NCBI RefSeq assembly: GCF_001424875.1
Contig: NZ_LMCT01000001.1
Span: forward strand, 424,886-488,885
Length of the DNA: 64,000 bases
Direction: 5' to 3'
Source: Kitasatospora sp. Root107
GTDB taxonomy: Bacteria > Actinomycetota > Actinomycetes > Streptomycetales > Streptomycetaceae
Made by a program: the position numbers and the translations under genes. The notes beneath the pieces are model-generated. The model saw nothing but the letters and a program-made list of their open reading frames with translations. It was not told the DNA's origin and made no database searches. Shown here one piece after another: positions 53,133 through 61,594 of this stretch. Numbering within the stretch: the first letter of the stretch is position 1; every line of letters begins with the position of its first letter.

Positions 53133-54320
53133 TCACCTGGTCATTGCCCCGAGCTCCGCGGGGTAGTCCGGCAGTTCGACGGTGCTGACCTTCCTGCCTT
53201 CGTTGAGCATCCAGGTCATCAGTGCGGGCCGGTTCAGCATCGCATCCCGCAGCCGGCCGCCGATCCGGCCGGGGGCGAGGAACTTCCCGGTCCGGTCGCC
53301 GCCCTTCTGGCAGCCCTGGGCGTACTCCCGCAGCCGCCCCTCGTACGCGGTGAACCCGGCGCGGTGGTCCCCGGCTGCCCTGGCCAGCTCGCCGGCCAGC
53401 ACGTACGCGGCGACCACGCCGGTACCGGTGCCCATTCCGCCGATGGTCGCGCCGCAGGCGGCGTCACCGACCAGCGCGATCCGACCCTGGGACCAGACCG
53501 GCACGTCGGCCCGGCTGATCGAGTCGAAGTACAGCTCGGGGGCGGCCCGGAGCGACTCCAGCATCCCGGGCACGTGCCAGCCGATCCCGGCGAAGTGCTC
53601 GGCGATCAGCGTCTTCTGCGCCGTCAGGTCGTGCCGGTCGTAGCTCAGTTCGGGGGAGGCGAAGACCACGAAGGCGTCCGCCACCTCGGGGTCGTGGTGG
53701 CCGCCGCCGAGCTGGGCCAGCCGGCCGGGGGTGTTGCAACCGATCGTCTCCCGGCCGAGGCCGAGGTGGTTGGGCAGCTTCCAGGTCGCGGCGTAGTAGC
53801 CGAGGTGGGTGACGTAGTCCTGCTCCGGGCCGAAGGCGAGCCGGCGGACGTTCGAGTGCAGTCCGTCGGCGCCGATCACCAGGTCGAACTCGCGCGGGGC
53901 GCCGTGCCGGAAGGTGACCTGCACCCCGTCGGCGGTCTCGGTCAGGCCGGTGACCGAGTCGCCGAAGACGTACTCGGTGTACGGCAGGCTCGCCTCGTAC
54001 AGCACCCGGGACAGGTCGCCGCGCAGCACCTCGATGTCACCGCCGGTGAACTCGGCGGGCAGCTGCAGCCGCTGACGCCCCTTCGGGTCGACGAAGGAGG
54101 TGGTCCGGCCGCCGGTCTCCAGTCGGCGCAGCTGCTCCAGCACGCCCATCCGCTCCAGCACCGTCAGGTGGGTCTCACCGCGGAAGTCGACCGCCTGGCC
54201 GCCCTCCCGCAGGGCCGGGGCCAGCTCGACCACGGTCGGGTTGAAGCCGTACCGGCCGAGCCAGTAGGCCAGCGCAGGACCGGCAATGCTCGCACCCGAG
54301 ATCAGCACGTTCTTACCCAT
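53133..54320 (-). CDS. FAD-dependent aromatic-type monooxygenase
   Basis: 395 aa from an ATG at 54320 preceded by GGGGGTCTCATC. The FAD motif is VLISGASIAGPALAYWLGRY, the DG motif is VIGADGLHSNVRRL, and the GD motif is ALVGDAACGATIGGMGTGTG. These define the PHBH-fold class A monooxygenases, which include TetX-like and tailoring hydroxylases. It is divergent from a TetR gene, with two dyads in the 92-bp gap, so it is probably repressed and induced by its own substrate or a drug. Confidence 0.9.
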   Translation of the reverse strand: MGKNVLISGASIAGPALAYWLGRYGFNPTVVELAPALREGGQAVDFRGETHLTVLERMGVLEQLRRLETGGRTTSFVDPKGRQRLQLPAEFTGGDIEVLRGDLSRVLYEASLPYTEYVFGDSVTGLTETADGVQVTFRHGAPREFDLVIGADGLHSNVRRLAFGPEQDYVTHLGYYAATWKLPNHLGLGRETIGCNTPGRLAQLGGGHHDPEVADAFVVFASPELSYDRHDLTAQKTLIAEHFAGIGWHVPGMLESLRAAPELYFDSISRADVPVWSQGRIALVGDAACGATIGGMGTGTGVVAAYVLAGELARAAGDHRAGFTAYEGRLREYAQGCQKGGDRTGKFLAPGRIGGRLRDAMLNRPALMTWMLNEGRKVSTVELPDYPAELGAMTR

Positions 54321-54342
54321 GATGAGACCCCCGTCAGAAACT

Positions 54343-54377
54343 GTGTCCGTCGGACACTTTCGATACTGTGTACAGTA
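54343..54377. promoter_or_regulatory. Two dyad operators between monooxygenase and tetR genes
   Basis: GTGTCCG-T-CGGACAC (54343-54357) has perfect 7-bp arms, and TACTG-TGTA-CAGTA (54364-54377) has perfect 5-bp arms. Both lie in the short divergent gap and fit control by the adjacent TetR protein. Confidence 0.6.
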
Positions 54378-54412
54378 GACGCAGTTTCGATGCCGACGCA
54401 AGGGGAGCTGGA

Positions 54413-55111
54413 ATGAACGAGGAACTGGCCCCGGCCGCACGGCTGCTCTGGGGCCCGCCACCGAAGGCCGGCCGGGGCCCGAAGGCCTCACTGACCCTGG
54501 ACCGGATCGCCCGCGCGGGCATCGACATCGCCGACGCGGAGGGGCTGGGCGCGCTCTCCATGCAGCGGGTCGCCGGGCTGCTCGACGTCACCAAGATGGC
54601 GCTCTACCGGTACGTGCCCGGCAAGGCCGAGCTGGTCGCCCTGATGGTCGACGCGGCGGTCGGCGCTGCCCCGCCGGTCACCGGCACCGGCTGGCGCGAC
54701 CCGCTCGCCGACTGGTCCCGGCAGCTGGCCGCCGTCTTCCGGCTGCACCCCTGGCTACTGGACGCCACCGTCGGCCCCCGACTGGTCGGCCCGGCCGAAC
54801 TCAGCTGGATGGAACGGGCCGTGGCCGCCCTGGCCGACACCCCGCTGACCGGCGCGGAACGCCTCGACGTGGTCGCCGTGCTGGCCGGCCACGTCCGCGC
54901 GATCTCCCAGCAGTCCCGCGCGGCCGGCCCGGAGGGCAGCCCTGAGCAGCAACTACTCGCCACCCTCGGCACCCTGATCGCCACTCATCAGGACAGCTAC
55001 CCGGCCACCGCCGCCGCGATGGCCGAGGCCGCCCAGTCGGACGGCCAGGACCAGGCGCTGGAGTTCGGGCTGCGCTGCTTCCTGGACGGACTCGGGGTGC
55101 GGATCGCCTAG
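54413..55111 (+). CDS. TetR/AcrR family regulator
   Basis: 232 aa from an ATG at 54413 with AGGGGAG upstream. The HTH is LSMQRVAGLLDVTKMALYRY followed by VPGKAELVALMVDAAVG. The C-terminal part resembles the TetR_C tetracycline-repressor-type domain, with LAGHVRAISQQSRAAGPEG. It is divergent from the FAD monooxygenase and presumably represses both genes through the dyads between them. Confidence 0.9.
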   Translation: MNEELAPAARLLWGPPPKAGRGPKASLTLDRIARAGIDIADAEGLGALSMQRVAGLLDVTKMALYRYVPGKAELVALMVDAAVGAAPPVTGTGWRDPLADWSRQLAAVFRLHPWLLDATVGPRLVGPAELSWMERAVAALADTPLTGAERLDVVAVLAGHVRAISQQSRAAGPEGSPEQQLLATLGTLIATHQDSYPATAAAMAEAAQSDGQDQALEFGLRCFLDGLGVRIA

Positions 55112-55151
55112 CTCCTTGTCCGGCAGGCGAGTTAGGACGCCTCGGTCGGCT

Positions 55152-55181
55152 TTGGTCATCCCAACTGATGATCCATAGGAT
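55152..55181 (+). promoter_or_regulatory. Promoter of the VWA gene, leaderless
   Basis: TTGGTC (55152-55157), an 18-bp spacer and a consensus TAGGAT -10 (55176-55181). Transcription would start at or next to the GTG at 55189. Confidence 0.65.
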
Positions 55182-55188
55182 GCGGGCC

Positions 55189-56493
55189 GTGACCACACGA
55201 CGACGACTGCCGGCCCGCCCACTCGGGCTACTGGCCGCCCTGGCGATATCCGCCGGGGCCATCCTGCACGGGATACCCGCGTACGCCGACGAGACCACCG
55301 CCGGGGCGGCGGCCACCGAGCCGCCCCGGGTCGACCTGGTCCTGGACGTGAGCGGCTCGATGCGCGCCACCGACATCCAGGGCAAGAGCCGGATGGCGGT
55401 GGCCCAGCAGTCGCTGACCGAGGTGATCGACGCGCTGCCGGCCGAGACCCACTTCGGCATCAGGACACTCGGCGCCACCTACCCCGGCAACGACAAGACC
55501 GAGGGCTGCAAGGACACCAAGCAGCTCTATCCGGTCGGGAAGACCGACAAGACCGAGGCGAAGACCGCCGTTGCCACCCTGCGGCCGACCGGCTGGACCC
55601 CGATCGGTCTGGCGCTGCGCGGCGCCGCCCAGGACCTGGGCACCGGGTCGACCACCCGGCGGATCGTGCTGATCACCGACGGGGAGGACTCCTGCGCCCC
55701 GCCGGACCCGTGCGAGGTGGCCCGTGAACTGGCCGCGCTCGGCACCCATCTGGTGGTCGACACGCTCGGGCTGGCGCACGACGACAAGACCCGGCAGCAG
55801 CTGCTGTGCATCGCCAACGCCACCGGCGGCACCTTCACCGACGTCCAGAGCCAGCAGCAACTGACCGAGAAGGTCAAGCAGTTGGTCAACCGCGCGGGCA
55901 CCACCAACCGGGTCGCGCCGACCAAGGCGACCGGCACCGAACAGTGCGACACCGCACCGATGCTGACCCCCGGGGTCTACAGCGACCGGGAGAAGTTCGC
56001 CGAGCACCGGGTCTACCGGGTGAACGTCCGGCCCGGCCAGGAGCTGCGGGCCTCGGTCAGCATCTCGCTCGACCGGGCCCTCGCCCGGGACTACGGCGTC
56101 CTGTTGAAGGCCACCGACCCGCGCGGCCAGGAACTGGTCCGCGGCACCGACGCGGGCAGCGGGCGGACCGACGTGGCCTCCACCGGCGTGCGCTGGTCCT
56201 CGGCCGGCCAGGCCTCCGCCTCACCCAGCTCCTCCACCGCGAAGGCGGAGGACATGGTCTGTCTGGTGGTCAGCAACTCCTTCGCCCCGGCCCCCGGCGT
56301 CGGCGCCGAACCCGGCCTGCCCCTGGAGCTGACCCTCGACGTGGCAGCCGCCTCCCCCGCCCCCGACGGCTGGTCCGCCGGACTCGGCCGGGGCTGGGTG
56401 CTGCTGCTGGTGCTCACCCTGGCCGGACTGCTGACCGGGCTGGTCTTCGGCTGGCTGGCACGCTGGCGAATCGCTGTCTGGCGGGAGAACTGA
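55189..56493 (+). CDS. Exported von Willebrand factor A-domain protein
   Basis: 434 aa from a GTG at 55189, chosen because a consensus -10 ends seven bases upstream; the ATG at 55168 would overlap the promoter. A signal peptide (LGLLAALAISAGAILHGIPAYA) leads to a VWA domain with the full MIDAS: DVSGS near residue 53, Thr in RPTGWTPIG and Asp in ITDGEDS. A beta-rich region and a C-terminal helix (WVLLLVLTLAGLLTGLVFGW) follow, so it is membrane-anchored and faces outward. A metal-dependent adhesion or assembly role is likely. It is followed two bases later by a secreted partner. Confidence 0.85.
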   Translation: MTTRRRLPARPLGLLAALAISAGAILHGIPAYADETTAGAAATEPPRVDLVLDVSGSMRATDIQGKSRMAVAQQSLTEVIDALPAETHFGIRTLGATYPGNDKTEGCKDTKQLYPVGKTDKTEAKTAVATLRPTGWTPIGLALRGAAQDLGTGSTTRRIVLITDGEDSCAPPDPCEVARELAALGTHLVVDTLGLAHDDKTRQQLLCIANATGGTFTDVQSQQQLTEKVKQLVNRAGTTNRVAPTKATGTEQCDTAPMLTPGVYSDREKFAEHRVYRVNVRPGQELRASVSISLDRALARDYGVLLKATDPRGQELVRGTDAGSGRTDVASTGVRWSSAGQASASPSSSTAKAEDMVCLVVSNSFAPAPGVGAEPGLPLELTLDVAAASPAPDGWSAGLGRGWVLLLVLTLAGLLTGLVFGWLARWRIAVWREN

Positions 56494-56495
56494 CG

Positions 56496-57386
56496 ATGCG
56501 TACCACTGCACTGCGGGCCGCACTGCTCGCCGCCGGGCTGCCGCTGCTGATCGCGGCCTCCCCTTCCCCGTCCCCGTCCCCCAGCCCGTCCGTCTCGGGC
56601 ACCGCCAAGCCGGTGACCGACGCGGGCACCAGCTTCCTCACCGCGATCGCGCTCGGCACCGGTCAGGGCGCCGACGTGGCCGCCTCCACCGGTGACTACC
56701 TGTACTGGGCGTTCGGCGCCGCCGAGGGCCAGACCACCACCGTCGACGTGACCGTCACGCTGCCGCCGAGCGCCGAGCGGCACGGCCCGCAGAGCTGGTC
56801 GGTCGAGCTCTTCGACGGCCTGCGGCGCCGTCAGTCCTGCACCTCAGGGCCGCAGGACGCCACCGCCGAGACCGCGGCCGGCACCCTGGCGCTGCGCTGC
56901 ACCCTGCGGCAGATCCGCTCCTGGGCCGAGCCCTGGTCGGGCGACCCGCTGCCGGGCACCTACTACGTCCGGCTGACCGCGGGTCAGGTACCGCAGAACG
57001 ACCTCGGCCTGGCGGCCCAGGTGAAGCTGCGGCTGACCAGCAAGGGCGGGGCGGGCAACGCCCAGCCCGAGGGCGGTGAGCTGCGGGCGCCGCTGGTCCC
57101 GCCGGTCAACGCCGGCTCCCCCGCCGCGGCGGCCGCCCCGACCGCCTCGGCGACCTCGACGGCTCCGGCCGACCGCGCGGTGGCCCCCGAGGAGGAGGAG
57201 ACGCACTGGTACTCCGCCCCCTTCCAGGGCCGCAACACCCGCTGGTTCTGGACCGTCGGCGGCGGCATCCTGGCCGCCCTGGCCGGTGTGCTCGGCTACC
57301 GCCTGACCCGCCACCCCCGCGGCGGCGCCCCGCGCCGCGGCCCGGCCAACCCCGGGCCCGGGCCCGGGCCCAACGCTGCGCTGTAG
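56496..57386 (+). CDS. Exported single-pass protein, partner of the VWA protein
   Basis: 296 aa from an ATG two bases after the VWA stop, so translation is coupled. A signal peptide (LRAALLAAGLPLLIAAS) is followed by a Ser/Pro repeat tract, then a ~170-residue beta-rich domain with GDYLYWAFGAAEGQTTTVDV. Near the C-terminus an Ala/Thr-rich stretch, HWYSAPFQGRNTRWFW and one helix (VGGGILAALAGVLGYRL) precede a Pro/Gly/Arg tail ending GPGPGPN. No known family recognised. The shared architecture with the VWA protein suggests a surface complex. Confidence 0.75.
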   Translation: MRTTALRAALLAAGLPLLIAASPSPSPSPSPSVSGTAKPVTDAGTSFLTAIALGTGQGADVAASTGDYLYWAFGAAEGQTTTVDVTVTLPPSAERHGPQSWSVELFDGLRRRQSCTSGPQDATAETAAGTLALRCTLRQIRSWAEPWSGDPLPGTYYVRLTAGQVPQNDLGLAAQVKLRLTSKGGAGNAQPEGGELRAPLVPPVNAGSPAAAAAPTASATSTAPADRAVAPEEEETHWYSAPFQGRNTRWFWTVGGGILAALAGVLGYRLTRHPRGGAPRRGPANPGPGPGPNAAL

Positions 57387-57410
57387 GCAGGCGCTGAGGT
57401 TGCACTACCA

Positions 57411-57537
57411 AGGGGCTCGGGGAACTGCGAGGAGGCCTGGCGTGCGGGTCACTGCGAAAGTGCCTGACCATGTACGCACGGATCACCTGTTCCGAGGTCG
57501 GCGTCGCAGTTCCCCGAGCCCCTGATGGCTGATGCCC
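57411..57537. repeat. Dispersed palindromic repeat, copy C
   Basis: Perfect 20-bp inverted ends (57411-57430 and 57504-57523; AGGGGCTCGGGGAACTGCGA). The right side continues GATGGCTGATGCCC as in copy A, but the left outer arm is missing. The core matches copy B almost throughout, including CACTGCGAAAGTGCCTGACC. It lies between the convergent secreted-protein and GNAT genes. Confidence 0.9.
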
Positions 57538-57553
57538 GGAGCGAAGCCTCCTG

Positions 57554-58504
57554 TTACTGCGTCAGCACCAGCCGCACCCCGAAGTTGCGGTACCCCGCCC
57601 GGTCGAAGCAGGCCGCCATCGGCCGGTTGTCCCGGTCGGTGTCGGCGCCGATCCGCTCCGCACCCCGGGCCGCGTGGAACCGGGTGATCTCACCGAGCAG
57701 CTCGTCCGCGTACCCCCGGCCGCGCATCTTCGGCACCACCCCGAGGTACCCGACCACCGGACCGCCCTGGTTGGCGGACGGCAGTGTGAAGCCGACCAAC
57801 TCGCCCTCGGGTGTGTACGCCAGCAGCCACCAGGACCGCTCGCCCGGCATCTGCAGGCAGGAGTCCAGCGTCTCCCTGGCCTGCCCGTCCGCGCCGAGCC
57901 GTTCCAGGTTCCGCCGGGTGTCGTCGTCCAGGCTGCCCTCGGCGGTCTGCCGGAACAGCTCCACGAAGATCTCGTCGTCCGGTTCGGCCCGGAAGACCAG
58001 CCGGCCACTGGCCTCGGGCACCGGCAGCTCGGGGGTCCACTCGTACCGCAGCCGCTCCAACCGGCCGGTCAGACCGCTGCGTTCGGCGGCCGCGAGCCGC
58101 CACTCAAGAGCGGCGGCGACCGCCGGGTCGTCCCGCCAACCGGGGTCCAGGAAGAGGTGCCACTCGGGCAGTTCGGCCCAGCCGGCCGCCCGGAAGGCGT
58201 CGTGGGCCGCGCCGAGCAGCCGGGCCGCGAACCCGACCCGGTCGGGAACTTCGGGGGCCACCCAGACGCAGTCCAGCGCCAGCGGCCGGTCGCTCTCCGG
58301 GAAGGCCCACCAGACGGCGCGGGCGAGCAGCCGGCCGTCGTCGTCCTGGGCGATCCAGGTGTGGGCGGGACGGTAGCCGCCGTTGCCGAGCATGCGGCGG
58401 TAGCGGTCGGGGTCGGCCCAGCTGACGGGCTCGTCGGTGGTGCAGGAGAGCACCAGGTCCAGGTCGGCCTCGACGCTGGGACGGAAGGTGGGACGGAAGA
58501 ACAC
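57554..58504 (-). CDS. GNAT family N-acetyltransferase, probable tandem-domain form
   Basis: 316 aa from a GTG at 58504 with GGAGG about four bases upstream. The C-terminal half has the acetyl-CoA loop in VPKMRGRGYADELL, followed by NRPMAACFDRAGYRNFG. The N-terminal half (FRPSVEADLDLVLSC ... PEVPDRVGFAARLL) looks like a second, degenerate GNAT domain, as in MshD-like tandem enzymes. The acceptor substrate is unknown. A 17-codon mini-ORF with an ideal ribosome site lies 39 bp upstream. Confidence 0.8.
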   Translation of the reverse strand: MFFRPTFRPSVEADLDLVLSCTTDEPVSWADPDRYRRMLGNGGYRPAHTWIAQDDDGRLLARAVWWAFPESDRPLALDCVWVAPEVPDRVGFAARLLGAAHDAFRAAGWAELPEWHLFLDPGWRDDPAVAAALEWRLAAAERSGLTGRLERLRYEWTPELPVPEASGRLVFRAEPDDEIFVELFRQTAEGSLDDDTRRNLERLGADGQARETLDSCLQMPGERSWWLLAYTPEGELVGFTLPSANQGGPVVGYLGVVPKMRGRGYADELLGEITRFHAARGAERIGADTDRDNRPMAACFDRAGYRNFGVRLVLTQ

Positions 58505-58542
58505 GCTGCCTCCGAAGACAGTCGGCAGGCGCTTCCGTGCAG

Positions 58543-58596
58543 TCAGCTCTTGCGGGCCGTGCGGGAAGGAAGCGCCGAGAGGATGTGGGTGTACAT
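58543..58596 (-). CDS. Putative 17-residue upstream leader ORF
   Basis: ATG at 58596 with AAGGAGG seven bases upstream, reading MYTHILSALPSRTARKS then TGA. It ends 38 bp before the GNAT start. The ribosome site is stronger than that of the downstream gene. Whether it is translated or regulatory is inference. Confidence 0.4.
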   Translation of the reverse strand: MYTHILSALPSRTARKS

Positions 58597-58698
58597 CGCA
58601 GGGCCTCCTTCCTCCGCCCGAGGCGGACCTGGCGCCGGATGCGCCATCGACCGGGACGATACCCGGCACCAGGTCTGACGGTCCAGCAGTTTTTTCGG

Positions 58699-60240
58699 CT
58701 ATTCGGCGACCACGTGGTCCTCGTGCAGACCACCGTCCGCCGAGCCGCCGGTGGTCTGTTCCGGCGCGACCGGGACGGCGAGCGAGGAGAGGTCCCAGGC
58801 GTAGGTGCCGACCGCGTTGGCGATCACGTCGATGTTCAGGTCGAAGGCCCGGTGGTCGAAGTTGGCCAGCGTGTCGCAGGCCTGGTGGTAGCACTTGTCG
58901 AAGGCCACGCCCGCCGTGCCGCCGTACTTCGCCGCCTGGGCCTCGGACTTGATGCCCTCGGCCCCGGTCGCGGTGCCGCCGGCCGGAATGCCCGCCGCGA
59001 TGAACGGGCCGTAGTCCGAGCGTCCGGTGAAGTCGGCGCCCTCGTGCGGCTTCCGGTTGCCGTCCAGGTAGCCGTTGAGCAGCCGCTCGATCTGCGCCGA
59101 ACCCTCCGGCCCCGGGCCGGATCCGACCTGGTCGGAGTTGTCGCCGTCGTAGACGAACTGGACCGAGTTGGGCGAGGCGATCATGTCGAAGTTCAGGTAC
59201 AGCTTGATCTTCTGCTGCTCGGCCGCCGGCAACGCGGCGACGTACGCCTTCGAGCCGACCAGGCCGAACTCCTCGGCCGACCACCAGGCGAACCTGACCT
59301 TGTTCTTCACCTGACGGTCCGCCAGGCTGCGGGCCACCTCCAGGATGCCCGCCGAACCCGAGCCGTTGTCGTTGATGCCGGGGCCGGCCAGTACCGAGTC
59401 CAGGTGGGCGCCGACCATCACGGTGTTGTTCTCGTCCCCGCCCTGGGTCTCGGCCAGCACGTTCCAGGTCTTCCGGGTCTCCACAAAGGTCCTGATGTCC
59501 AGGTTCAGCGTGACCGGACCGGCCGCCGCCTTGGCCGCCAGCGCCTCACCGTCCGCCCGGCTCAGGCCGCCGGTCGGCACCTTGGCCACCGCCGGGTCGC
59601 CGAGCGTCCCGGCCAGTGGCCCGTCCACGTTGTTGTAGATCAGCACGCCGGCCGCCCCGGCCGCCGCCGCGACGGTCTGCTTGACCCCGAACGAGCAGCC
59701 GCCGCGCTGGATCAGCGCGATCCTCCCGGTCACCGCTCCGGCCTGGTAATCCGTCGGCTCGCAGCCGGAGGTGGCATCCACCGGCACCACCGCGAGCGGG
59801 GCCACCAGCCCGCCGTCGGGGCCGCTCGCCGAGTAGGTCATCGCGAGCACCGCGAGCTGCTCGGCCTGCGGCGACACCACCGCGAGCCGTTCGGCCAGGG
59901 TCTCGTTGAAGACGTAGTCGAACTCCTGCCGGGAGACCTTCAACCCGGCCTCCCTGGCCTTGGCCGCCACGTAGTCGGCCGACTCGGCGTGCCCGGCGGA
60001 ACCCGCCACCCGGGTACCGCCGTTGCGGTCGGCGATGCTCTGCAGCCGCTCAAGCGTGGTCCAGGCGTCCTTGCCGCTGCTCTGCTCGACCAGCTTGGCC
60101 GCCAGCTGGGCGGCCTTCCTGGCCGGCTCGGGTCCGTGGCCGTTCGCAGCCGCACCGGCGGCACCGGCGAACAGCACCGGCGTGGTCAGCGCGGCCACCG
60201 CGAGCGCGGAACCGAGGGAACGACGGGTACGAGAGTTCAA
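58699..60240 (-). CDS. Secreted M28-family aminopeptidase with PA domain
   Basis: 513 aa from a TTG at 60240 with GGAGG seven bases upstream. A signal peptide (NSRTRRSLGSALAVAALTTP..., cut near AAGAAANG) leads to a catalytic region interrupted by a PA domain (GRIALIQRGGCSFGVKQTV). Zinc ligands are visible in VGAHLDSV, INDNGSGSAG, SAEEFGLVG, NFDMIASPN and CYHQACDT. It removes N-terminal residues from peptides outside the cell, like the S. griseus aminopeptidase group. The tail after ~490 is short and Gly/His-rich. Confidence 0.92.
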   Translation of the reverse strand: MNSRTRRSLGSALAVAALTTPVLFAGAAGAAANGHGPEPARKAAQLAAKLVEQSSGKDAWTTLERLQSIADRNGGTRVAGSAGHAESADYVAAKAREAGLKVSRQEFDYVFNETLAERLAVVSPQAEQLAVLAMTYSASGPDGGLVAPLAVVPVDATSGCEPTDYQAGAVTGRIALIQRGGCSFGVKQTVAAAAGAAGVLIYNNVDGPLAGTLGDPAVAKVPTGGLSRADGEALAAKAAAGPVTLNLDIRTFVETRKTWNVLAETQGGDENNTVMVGAHLDSVLAGPGINDNGSGSAGILEVARSLADRQVKNKVRFAWWSAEEFGLVGSKAYVAALPAAEQQKIKLYLNFDMIASPNSVQFVYDGDNSDQVGSGPGPEGSAQIERLLNGYLDGNRKPHEGADFTGRSDYGPFIAAGIPAGGTATGAEGIKSEAQAAKYGGTAGVAFDKCYHQACDTLANFDHRAFDLNIDVIANAVGTYAWDLSSLAVPVAPEQTTGGSADGGLHEDHVVAE

Positions 60241-60565
60241 GGCGATTCCTCCGACAATCCGTCAATAACCAATGAGGAGCGTGGAGAGACCGTAGCCGGA
60301 CTTCGCCCCATGCACATCGAAAACCCGGAACCGGTGGCCCTCCGTCCGGCAGCTGGCTCCAGCGGGACGGCCGGCCGGTTCGACCGACTCGGCGGCTGTT
60401 GCCCTGCGGTGACACTCGCTCAACAGTTCGCGGACGTGTGGCTGACACAGTTCCCTCATCGCACGGAGCAGCAGCCGGTCGCCTGGTGACAACGGGCCGA
60501 ACGACCGATGAGCGTCTCACGGCAGGAACTCACATCCACGCTTGTCGTTCCCGGGGGAAGTCACC
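60241..60565. other. Divergent intergenic region, 325 bp
   Basis: Upstream region shared by the M28 aminopeptidase (leftward) and the lipoprotein gene (rightward). The first ~60 bp (around 60260-60280, TCAATAACCAATGAGGAG) are relatively AT-rich and probably hold the aminopeptidase promoter. GGGGGAAG precedes the lipoprotein ATG. No palindrome, RNA gene or credible ORF was found. Confidence 0.5.
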
Positions 60566-61594
60566 ATGTCCGTTCGCACCCGCCGCCACGCCGCCATCTC
60601 GCTGGTCTGCGCGCTCACCGCCGGCAGCGCCCTGCTGCTCACCGCCTGCGACACGGCCGGCACCACCGCCGCGCCCGCCCCGTCCTCGCCCGCCCCGTCC
60701 TCGGCCGCTCCGAGCACGGCGGCCACCACGCCTTCGGCCGCGCCGAGCGCCCCGGCCGTCTCCGCGTCGGTCTCGCCGGTGAACAAGACCGCGAACACCG
60801 GACTGACCATCAGCAACGGCACCAACCTGGTGGTGGTGAACGGCGACACCGTCGACTTCCACACCGTCGTGCGCGACCTCGCCTGGTCCCCTGACGGTTC
60901 CCGCGCCGCGTTCGTGGACGGCAGCGGCAACCTGGTCGTCAGCCGTCCCGACGGCAGCGCGAGCTCCGTGGTCGCGAAGAACCCCGGTGGCCAGACCTGG
61001 TCCCACCCCACCTGGCAGGTCGTCGGCCCGCACGACGGGCTCCCGGCGAACAACAACATCTTCTTCACCATCGCCGCGAGCGGCACCACCCACCTGGCGA
61101 CCGTGCCCGCCGACACCGCCGGCAGCGTCCCCACCGACCTGCGCCTGGGCTCCTACTCCGACAATGACGCCCCCGTGCTGCCCACCGCCGGCAACACCTG
61201 GATCAACGGTTCGGACCGGCAGGGCACCACCGTCTACGCCAACACCGCCGAGGGCGACGTCTACATCCGCGACGACTACCTGCGCCAGCAGGGCAAGGTC
61301 CTGACCAAGGGCTCCCAGCCGGCCCTCTCCACCGACGGCGAGTCCGTGGTCTTCGTCCGCTCGGTCGACGGCCACGACCACATCTTCACCCAGGGCACCC
61401 AAGCTCGGCAGGGCCAGGCGCCCAAGGACCTCACCCCCAACGCCACCACCGACTACACCGAGCCCGCCTGGTCCCGCGACGGCAAGACCATCGCGGTGCG
61501 CACCCCCAACGGCGTCGCCACCCTGCCCGCCGACGGATCCGCCGCACCCGAGCTGGTCTCCTCGGTGGCCGGCCTGCCCGCCTACCGCGGCTGA
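60566..61594 (+). CDS. Lipoprotein with TolB-like beta-propeller repeats
   Basis: 342 aa. The signal peptide ends in a lipobox (LLLTAC near residue 28), followed by an Ala/Ser/Pro-rich linker of ~45 residues. The rest shows WD40-like/TolB repeats: DLAWSPDGSRAAFVDGSGNL, PALSTDGESVVFVRSVDGHD and PAWSRDGKTIAVRTPNG. It should sit on the outer face of the membrane and bind a protein or ligand. GGGGGAAG precedes the ATG. Its last 13 bp overlap the convergent gene at 61582. Confidence 0.8.
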   Translation: MSVRTRRHAAISLVCALTAGSALLLTACDTAGTTAAPAPSSPAPSSAAPSTAATTPSAAPSAPAVSASVSPVNKTANTGLTISNGTNLVVVNGDTVDFHTVVRDLAWSPDGSRAAFVDGSGNLVVSRPDGSASSVVAKNPGGQTWSHPTWQVVGPHDGLPANNNIFFTIAASGTTHLATVPADTAGSVPTDLRLGSYSDNDAPVLPTAGNTWINGSDRQGTTVYANTAEGDVYIRDDYLRQQGKVLTKGSQPALSTDGESVVFVRSVDGHDHIFTQGTQARQGQAPKDLTPNATTDYTEPAWSRDGKTIAVRTPNGVATLPADGSAAPELVSSVAGLPAYRG

